A stretch of 11,592 bases of DNA from contig DAOSDD010000139.1 of NCBI GenBank assembly GCA_035362115.1, positions 1 through 11,592 on the forward strand. Reading direction: 5' to 3'. Below the pieces are notes generated by a model, which saw only the letters and a program-made list of their open reading frames with translations, had not been told where the DNA came from and ran no database searches. Of this stretch, positions 1 to 4,881 are shown piece by piece. This DNA comes from DUMC01 sp035362115. GTDB lineage: Bacteria > Bacillota > Clostridia > Acetivibrionales > DUMC01. The translations under genes were made by a program, and so were the position numbers. The first letter of the stretch is position 1, and the number at the start of each line of letters is the position of its first letter.

Positions 1-730
1 CTGCTTTCTTTAATTCGTTTAATATCTGCAACTGCTTATTATCATCGCAACGAAAAATGGGAGCATAGCAGCCAATTGATGCTATTTCACCATTGTCTCC
101 CAACGCTGGAACTGCCACACTAAAAAGAGAGTATCTATCAAGTTCCTTTGCAACCCCATTTTCTTTTATAACTCTAAAAGCTTCGTTAAGATCCGTATCA
201 TTATCAATGCCTTTCCACTCTTTACCGGGATAACCCCATTTTTCTTTAATTAGCTTCAGCCCATTTTCGTCTGCAAACGCTGCAAGTACCCTACCGGTAA
301 CAAGGGAATAGATATTTTTTTGCTCGAGTTTCCTATAATCTACTTTAATAACATTATCATTGTCACATATTACAATAGGTATACGATTACCCTCAACTAG
401 TACAGCAAAAACAACAGCTTCTCCAATTTTTTTACTTAATGCTGAGAGAAGTTTTTCTATCTTATTGCATAATGGCAGCCCGGGAGCAAATCTGTTCAGA
501 AGTCCAATACTCCTGCATTTCGGACCAGCTGCATACTTTAAATTCTCATACTGCTGAACATAGCCACAAATAACCATAGTTCTAAGTATATTATGAAGGG
601 TATTGGGCTTAAGACCTGTCATCTTTGAAAGGTCAGAAAGTCCTATACCCTTATTCTCAAAATCCTCAAAGGCTAGAATATCCAGAATATTCAGTGCCTT
701 CTTTACAGAGTTTATTATAGTTTCACCCAA
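1..730 (-). CDS. IclR-family transcriptional regulator (3' end cut by window edge)
   Basis: This is a cytoplasmic DNA-binding regulator whose reading frame stays open to base 1, so 243 residues are visible of a family that usually has about 250-260. Residues 8-60 form the winged helix-turn-helix (INSVKKALNILDIL, then GLSDLSKMTGLKPNTLHNIL with the recognition helix). Residues about 75-243 are the IclR effector-binding domain, recognised from YSLVTGRVLAAF (141-152) and FSVAVPALGDNGEIASIG (203-220). The start is TTG at 728-730, preceded by AAGGGGTG (738-745) with good spacing; there is no ATG or GTG before the conserved INSVKKAL segment. The gene lies downstream of the large iron-sulfur protein gene on the same strand but has its own candidate promoter at 877-905. 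IclR proteins often control adjacent catabolic genes, so the iron-sulfur gene is a plausible target, but this is inference. The effector is unknown. Confidence 0.9.
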   Translation of the reverse strand, partial: MGETIINSVKKALNILDILAFEDFENKGIGLSDLSKMTGLKPNTLHNILRTMVICGYVQQYENLKYAAGPKCRSIGLLNRFAPGLPLCNKIEKLLSALSKKIGEAVVFAVLVEGNRIPIVICDNDNVIKVDYRKLEQKNIYSLVTGRVLAAFADENGLKLIKEKWGYPGKEWKGIDNDTDLNEAFRVIKENGVAKELDRYSLFSVAVPALGDNGEIASIGCYAPIFRCDDNKQLQILNELKKA

Positions 731-737
731 ATGGTTA

Positions 738-745
738 CACCCCTT
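738..745 (-). promoter_or_regulatory. Ribosome-binding site supporting a TTG start
   Basis: On the minus strand this reads AAGGGGTG and lies 7 bases upstream of the TTG codon at 728-730. It decides the start of the IclR-type gene. Confidence 0.7.
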
Positions 746-753
746 AAATATAT

Positions 754-807
754 TTTATATTTGTTTTTATATTTATATTTATATTTGTACTTGTATTTGT
801 ATTTTTA
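754..807. repeat. Hexanucleotide tandem repeat, nine units of TTTRTA, in the IclR leader
   Basis: Nine consecutive 6-bp units fit TTTRTA on the plus strand (TAYAAA on the transcribed minus strand): five TTTATA/TTTGTA units match exactly or nearly, and three (760-765, 790-795, 802-807) differ at one or two positions. A further partial unit follows at 808-811. The array ends 8 bp upstream of the ribosome-binding site of the IclR-type gene, so in its mRNA it forms an A-rich, poorly structured stretch just before the start. Changes in copy number would alter leader length in 6-nt steps. Confidence 0.8.
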
Positions 808-811
808 TTTG

Positions 812-870
812 AAGCCTTTGGAAAGCAAATTGTACCTTTTTCGACTTATTATGCTATGCCCAAAGGCCTT
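812..870 (-). promoter_or_regulatory. Inverted repeat at the 5' end of the IclR-gene leader
   Basis: AAGCCTTTGG at 812-821 pairs with CCAAAGGCCTT at 860-870: ten pairs with one bulged base, enclosing a 38-nt loop. Because the predicted transcript from the promoter at 877-905 starts near base 870, the stem would begin at the 5' end of the mRNA. It could be an RNA stem-loop protecting the leader or a two-half-site protein operator. No T-run follows, so it is not an intrinsic terminator. Confidence 0.45.
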
Positions 871-876
871 AAAATT

Positions 877-905
877 ATTATAGAACCTTATTATTCGATA
901 TACAA
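877..905 (-). promoter_or_regulatory. Sigma-A type promoter for the IclR-type gene
   Basis: On the minus strand, TTGTAT (900-905) is followed by a 17-bp spacer and a perfect TATAAT (877-882). The start site would be near 870, giving a leader of about 140 nt that contains the inverted repeat and the hexanucleotide array. The -35 box matches only TTG of the consensus, so strength may depend on a regulator. Confidence 0.55.
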
Positions 906-934
906 GGGTAACATGTAGCTTGAATAGCTATATA

Positions 935-3496
935 TTATTTATTATCTTTGTGCTGTTTTATACTGTGTGCTGTACAATACCTTATGCAAGGTTCCAATAT
1001 GACTGTTCTGTGCTTCATTATTTCGTCCTTCAAGCTGCAGGCTTCAGCAATATCTTCAATATTTAGTTCACCTGCGTGAGGCGGTTCTGCATGAGTTTTG
1101 TTCCCGATAAGAGCAGGGCCTTCATCTTTATTGAGACTGTACCTTTTAGCCCAGTCACATCTGTGGCGGCTTATTAGCGGATATTCTACTTCTTTATTGC
1201 CGATATTGATTGAAAAATATCTTTCTTCGTATGCATTCATAGGACATTTTAATGAACAGTTTCCGCATTCTGTACATATTTTACTGCCATTGTAAGGTTC
1301 ATTAATAGTTAATTCAGCATCAGTAATTATTACAATCTGTCTTTGATGAGCTCCATATTCAGGGGTTAAAAGACCTCCATTCCTGCCTATTTCTCCAAGG
1401 CCTGCAGCAACTGCCTCCAGTGCATTGCATCTGAAATCCGGTATAAGACCTCTTGGATTATCTACCTTTGAACCTACTCCCAGCATATTTTCAGTTATTA
1501 ATGTTTTATAGCCAAGTGTATTTAGGTAATTTGCGACTTCCAAAGCAGCAAATCTTAGTTCAAAGATAGTTTGATATGTGTAATACGCATAAGTTCCTAT
1601 TTGTTTGGAAGTATCCAGACCTGAATTTTCAATAAGCTCATTAGGAAAATTCATTCCCAGCACAATTACGGACTTAGCGCCATCAATATAATCTTGGGGA
1701 TTGTTTATCCTGACATTCTCTTTAATAACTTTTGATACCCATTTGCCGTGAGGCCTTCTGTTTTTATCTATTACCCCATAACCCAGTTCATCTTCATTTA
1801 TATTCTCTTTAAGAGTGGGGACAATGCTGTCGAATACTTGAGCAGATGCAACTCCAAAAAGGGATACCAGGTTCTGGCGGGCTATACCTTCAATAACACT
1901 TCTCAAAGCGCCAGGTTTATTTAACATGCGAGATGAGATATAGGGCTTGTTTATGTATTTTTCATTCAGTTCAGCATCATGCCCAGTATCATGCTTTATA
2001 TTCTGTCCTGGATTCTGCTTTAAATCCTGTTTCGAATCCTGATTCAAAGCCTGGTCTATCTCGTTGTTTAAATTATTCTTCAGTTCGTCAAGGTTTGCAT
2101 CGGTAACAACTGCTCCAACTATTACATCTTCTCCAAACTCAGGAGTTAAGAAACTCTCATTTATTACACCAATGCCTGCCATTTCAGCCAGTTCATAAGC
2201 TATATAGGGTACTTGAACGTCGTGATAATTAGATTCACAATAACTATTGCTTATTTTATCTTTAAGATTAATGCCTTTAACAGGTACCATACCTGTGTAA
2301 GATGCGGCGTAATACCCGTAATCTTCAATAAAGCGGGCTATTCTTAAGAGAATTTGATGCATTTTTCTGCCTACAGCATAGTCATATACTTCACTCACAT
2401 AAGAAGAATAATTTCTTCTGCTTTTTGCCTCCTTGGGGATACTGAGTGCAAAAGCCATAACTGTATTCATTCCGGGAGCTTGTGACAGTACAGCCTTGCC
2501 TGCTTTGATTTCTGCATCAAGGCGGGAAACACCAGCTATCTCTACTCCAAGTTCTACAGCTTTTGCTATTATGTCATCTCTCATTTTCCTAAGTGTAGGC
2601 ATACTGTCTGGATATCTTCTATTTATTCTATTTAGTGATATTTTCTTATCTGAACGTCCAATAGAGTCTTTATCGGTTCTGAGATGGGGCGGTATGCATA
2701 CTTTTTGGCAGACACCCCTTTCATGTCCTTTATCCGGATGATTTACCTTTTCAAGAATAATATCATTTTCATCAATATGATCTTTTTCAAGGGTTTTGGA
2801 ACTGAGGTCAAGATTAAAGTGTTCAGCCCAGGCACAGCGCCAGATGTTTTTATTGGCATATCTGAACTTCTTGCCATCAATAATTACCTCATGAGGATTT
2901 CCGTCAAAGTCTTTTTTTAATGCTGCAGACGGACATGCTTTGACACATTCCATACAAAGATCACATAGGTTGGGCCCATCATACATTGGTGTAGGTACAA
3001 GACGGGCATCAGTAACTATGGAAATAAAACGTACTCTGGGGCCAAATTCAGGTGTTATGGAAATCCCATGCCACCCAATTTGTGCTAGACCTGCTGCTGT
3101 TGCAGCATGAATATGTGATAAGTCGGGTGCAAACCAACTGTCCAATCCGTCCATTTTACGATATCGCCAGATATTGGAAGAGGCAACCCCAATAGCCCTA
3201 TAACCATAGTCATTTAACAGTCTGACTACACGATATGCTATCCTGTCAAGAAGTGAATTCTGATCCATCCAGCCGCCTGGTCCAAGAGTTTGAGGGTCAG
3301 GCTCACCACCCATTTCAGTCCAGGCATCAGTAATATGTATACCGGCAACAATAACAGTTTCTGATTCCGGAAGTATTGCTTTAGGGCTTAAAAGATAAGG
3401 AGCATTTTCCCACCGCTCAACAGGACCAAACCCTACCAGGTCCATACCATTGTTAAGTACTTCAGCTTTAACTTTTTCTGTTAATAACCTATCCAT
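935..3496 (-). CDS. Triple-module reductive dehalogenase/QueG-like iron-sulfur protein
   Basis: This 853-residue protein contains three related core modules. Each has a hydrophobic strand (48-54; 345-353; 609-614), an amphipathic helix ending in YGY or LGY (84-99; 372-396; 643-663), and a signature of the type AxLGxIGxxGxLTPEFG followed by a strand ending in VTDA/ITDA (about 131-164; 432-467; 692-727). That signature is typical of corrinoid-dependent reductive dehalogenases and epoxyqueuosine reductase QueG. Modules 1 and 3 carry CX2CX2CX3CP (C178-C188; C741-C751), then RCxW (C221; C780) and CX3C (C263/C267; C837/C841), suggesting two Fe-S clusters each. Module 2 lacks these cysteines. There is no Tat signal or membrane segment, so it is probably cytoplasmic, and no RdhB-like anchor gene is adjacent. 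The ATG follows AAGGGGG (3509-3515) at a rather long 12-nt spacing. Family placement is solid; cobalamin binding is family knowledge and the substrate is unknown. Confidence 0.85.
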   Translation of the reverse strand: MDRLLTEKVKAEVLNNGMDLVGFGPVERWENAPYLLSPKAILPESETVIVAGIHITDAWTEMGGEPDPQTLGPGGWMDQNSLLDRIAYRVVRLLNDYGYRAIGVASSNIWRYRKMDGLDSWFAPDLSHIHAATAAGLAQIGWHGISITPEFGPRVRFISIVTDARLVPTPMYDGPNLCDLCMECVKACPSAALKKDFDGNPHEVIIDGKKFRYANKNIWRCAWAEHFNLDLSSKTLEKDHIDENDIILEKVNHPDKGHERGVCQKVCIPPHLRTDKDSIGRSDKKISLNRINRRYPDSMPTLRKMRDDIIAKAVELGVEIAGVSRLDAEIKAGKAVLSQAPGMNTVMAFALSIPKEAKSRRNYSSYVSEVYDYAVGRKMHQILLRIARFIEDYGYYAASYTGMVPVKGINLKDKISNSYCESNYHDVQVPYIAYELAEMAGIGVINESFLTPEFGEDVIVGAVVTDANLDELKNNLNNEIDQALNQDSKQDLKQNPGQNIKHDTGHDAELNEKYINKPYISSRMLNKPGALRSVIEGIARQNLVSLFGVASAQVFDSIVPTLKENINEDELGYGVIDKNRRPHGKWVSKVIKENVRINNPQDYIDGAKSVIVLGMNFPNELIENSGLDTSKQIGTYAYYTYQTIFELRFAALEVANYLNTLGYKTLITENMLGVGSKVDNPRGLIPDFRCNALEAVAAGLGEIGRNGGLLTPEYGAHQRQIVIITDAELTINEPYNGSKICTECGNCSLKCPMNAYEERYFSINIGNKEVEYPLISRHRCDWAKRYSLNKDEGPALIGNKTHAEPPHAGELNIEDIAEACSLKDEIMKHRTVILEPCIRYCTAHSIKQHKDNK
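1970..2053 (-). repeat. Seven 12-bp tandem repeats encoding a tetrapeptide linker
   Basis: Inside the iron-sulfur gene, the minus strand shows seven consecutive 12-bp units beginning CAG or CAT, with a consensus near CAGGATTYRAAR in the first units. They encode residues 482-509 as tetrapeptides of the form (Q/H)(D/N)x(K/G), for example QDSK, QDLK and QNIK. The array sits exactly between core modules 2 and 3, where modules 1 and 3 have their ferredoxin-like segment. The unit length is a multiple of three, so copy-number change would keep the frame. Confidence 0.85.
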
Positions 3497-3556
3497 AATT
3501 TAACATTACCCCCTTAGTTAGAATTAAATTTCGCCGTGCAGCCAGCATGACGCTTA

Positions 3557-3590
3557 TTCAACATTATGGAATTGAGTTCAACAATAATGT
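3557..3590. promoter_or_regulatory. Candidate operator: overlapping direct and inverted repeats at the start of the iron-sulfur gene transcript
   Basis: TTCAACATTATG (3557-3568) and TTCAACAATAATG (3577-3589) are direct repeats with a 20-bp period, about two helical turns. ACATTAT (3561-3567) and ATAATGT (3584-3590) are also inverted repeats, with a small palindrome TTGA-GT-TCAA (3572-3581) between them. The block covers roughly +2 to +35 of the promoter at 3599-3627, a classical repressor position. The IclR-type regulator is the nearest candidate, which is inference. Confidence 0.45.
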
Positions 3591-3598
3591 ATAATAGT

Positions 3599-3627
3599 AT
3601 TATAATAATTCTGAAATGGTTTGTCAA
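3599..3627 (-). promoter_or_regulatory. Perfect consensus sigma-A promoter of the iron-sulfur gene
   Basis: On the minus strand TTGACA (3622-3627) and TATAAT (3599-3604) are both exact consensus hexamers separated by exactly 17 bp. The predicted start is near 3592, giving a leader of about 95 nt. Such a promoter should be strong unless repressed. Confidence 0.8.
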
Positions 3628-3767
3628 TAAGTTGGCTGATATAGAAAATGTACCTGAAAAGAGGTGTATTTCTGAATTTTGTATCAAAGGAAGAAAATTT
3701 GCCCAGAAATGTAATATTGGATTGTAATATTAAAGGTTTTGATTTAAAATTATAAAAAACCCCTGAT

Positions 3768-3796
3768 TTGCTTATTGTTTAACGAATGTATATAAT
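3768..3796 (+). promoter_or_regulatory. Sigma-A type promoter for the lipoprotein gene
   Basis: TTGCTT (3768-3773), 17-bp spacer and TATAAT (3791-3796) on the plus strand, with predicted start near 3803 and a leader of about 50 nt. The -10 box is perfect and the -35 box poor. The rest of the divergent spacer (about 3630-3767) shows only a short direct repeat TGTAATATT at 3710-3718 and 3723-3731. Confidence 0.55.
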
Positions 3797-3820
3797 GAGG
3801 TAGCGGAATATTTTGTATGC

Positions 3821-3839
3821 TACAGTAAATTAAACTGTA
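3821..3839 (+). promoter_or_regulatory. Six-bp perfect inverted repeat abutting the lipoprotein gene's ribosome-binding site
   Basis: TACAGT (3821-3826) and ACTGTA (3834-3839) flank a 7-nt loop. The 3' arm touches the AAGGGGG ribosome-binding site (3839-3845). It could be a leader hairpin affecting ribosome access or an operator about 20-35 bases past the transcription start. Confidence 0.4.
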
Positions 3840-3854
3840 AGGGGGAACATGTTA

Positions 3855-4688
3855 ATGAAGTACCTTTATAAGAACAACAGTTATAGTGACTGCAGTTATA
3901 GCAACTACTTCAGAAAGCACTGTATTAAAAATAACAGAAGTCTTTACATATTAATATCATATTTGATTATTGTCGTTATTCTTATAACAGGCTGCGGTGA
4001 TAGCAATAAACATAAAACAGAGGACGATCAGCTGGCAGTATTAAAACAGGAGTTGGAAAGTAAAAACTCCGAAATTGAATCATTGAATAAACAGCTAAAA
4101 TCTATGCAGGAAGAATTAGATATTAAGAATGATGAATTAAATAAAACAAGGTTTGAACTGGAAAGCTTTCATGAATCAAAGGAACAAAAAAATGAAGGTT
4201 CTGAAAATCAATCCGATGTTTATGATAATCACAGGAAAACTGTAAGCCTGGCAGATATAAAACTGGGATATACAATGGAACAGGTATCAGGAGTATTAGG
4301 TAAAAATTATAAAGAATCTGAATGGGAACATTTTGGTGATATTAAGGATAAAATGTGGACATATGATAACGGCGTAATAATAAGATTGAATAGGGACATG
4401 GTCTATTCAATAGAATTAACAAATGCCGGCTATAGGACAAGCTTTGATGTTATGGTTGGTGATAGTGCTTTAGAATCTATTAATAAATGCAAAAAAGTAT
4501 TCAAAGAATTCGTAAGCATCCACAGCGGCGATAATAAGCCAAATTTAGGATGGTTTTATACGGATAATGATGAAATGATAGTATTGTATTTTAATAAAGA
4601 AAACAATAGGTTTAATGATGGTGTAGAACTATCGGAAAAAACCAAAGTAGAAAAAATTGAATTACTTTATGTAAGCTCCTTTGATTAA
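3855..4688 (+). CDS. Cell-surface lipoprotein with coiled-coil stalk and putative tandem BamE/SmpA-like repeats
   Basis: The function is not recognised. Residue numbers here count from the upstream ATG at 3849. An unusually long, Asn/Ser/Tyr-rich N-region (1-30) precedes a hydrophobic stretch (32-46) and the lipobox LITGC with C49 as the lipidated cysteine, so the mature protein should be anchored outside the membrane. Residues about 60-113 have heptad spacing rich in Glu, Lys and Leu, a coiled coil. Residues 134-199 and 200-274 look like two copies of a domain with an early (L/V)G(Y/D) turn, a W(T/F)Y strand and a final IEL strand, resembling BamE/SmpA or BLIP-like modules; this is inference. 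The AAGGGGG site (3839-3845) is 3 nt from the ATG at 3849 but 9 nt from the one at 3855, so 3855 is preferred. The gene is divergent from the iron-sulfur gene and stands alone. Confidence 0.8.
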   Translation: MKYLYKNNSYSDCSYSNYFRKHCIKNNRSLYILISYLIIVVILITGCGDSNKHKTEDDQLAVLKQELESKNSEIESLNKQLKSMQEELDIKNDELNKTRFELESFHESKEQKNEGSENQSDVYDNHRKTVSLADIKLGYTMEQVSGVLGKNYKESEWEHFGDIKDKMWTYDNGVIIRLNRDMVYSIELTNAGYRTSFDVMVGDSALESINKCKKVFKEFVSIHSGDNKPNLGWFYTDNDEMIVLYFNKENNRFNDGVELSEKTKVEKIELLYVSSFD

Positions 4689-4765
4689 GGATGAATAGTA
4701 GAATTTCAAACCTTCTAATAACATTATATTTCACATCATATATGTAGATGTTTTCCTGCAAAATT

Positions 4766-4791
4766 ATCAACGATTCTATAATATTGTTGAT
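4766..4791. terminator. Possible bidirectional terminator hairpin between convergent genes
   Basis: A 9-bp stem (4766-4774 with 4783-4791, one G-T pair, core ATCAAC/GTTGAT) has an 8-nt loop. On the minus strand it is followed by AATTTTG, and on the plus strand by only three T's. The spacer 4689-4859 is very AT-rich and holds other weak overlapping inverted repeats, so the assignment is tentative. Confidence 0.3.
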
Positions 4792-4851
4792 TTACACAAT
4801 AATATTTGTTCGTATTATAAATAAAGCTAAGTAAAAAGGCAAATGCGATTC

Positions 4852-4881
4852 TAAGAATATTATAGCAAAATCATATTCTTA
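4852..4881 (-). terminator. Hairpin spanning the stop codon of the AraC-type regulator gene
   Basis: TAAGAATAT (4852-4860) and ATATTCTTA (4873-4881) form a perfect 9-bp stem with a 12-nt loop that includes the last codons and stop of the minus-strand gene. A T-run on the minus strand appears only about 15 nt later, so it is either a weak terminator or a 3'-end stabilising hairpin. Confidence 0.35.

Noticed and set aside
603..812. A small plus-strand reading frame ending in alternating Tyr-Ile residues
   Set aside because: It lies antisense to the IclR-type gene, and the Tyr-Ile tail is just the translated hexanucleotide repeat; no ribosome-binding site.
913..933. Hairpin (TAGCT/AGCTA) just after the stop of the iron-sulfur gene as a terminator
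   Set aside because: The stem is weak and no T-run follows on the minus strand, so read-through into the IclR gene cannot be excluded.
2433..2920. Two plus-strand reading frames inside the iron-sulfur gene
   Set aside because: They are antisense shadows of a well-supported coding frame and have no ribosome-binding site or family likeness.
935..3496. Assignment as the housekeeping epoxyqueuosine reductase QueG
   Set aside because: QueG is a single-module protein of about 300-400 residues, whereas this has three modules and a different cysteine spacing; only the family relation is supported.
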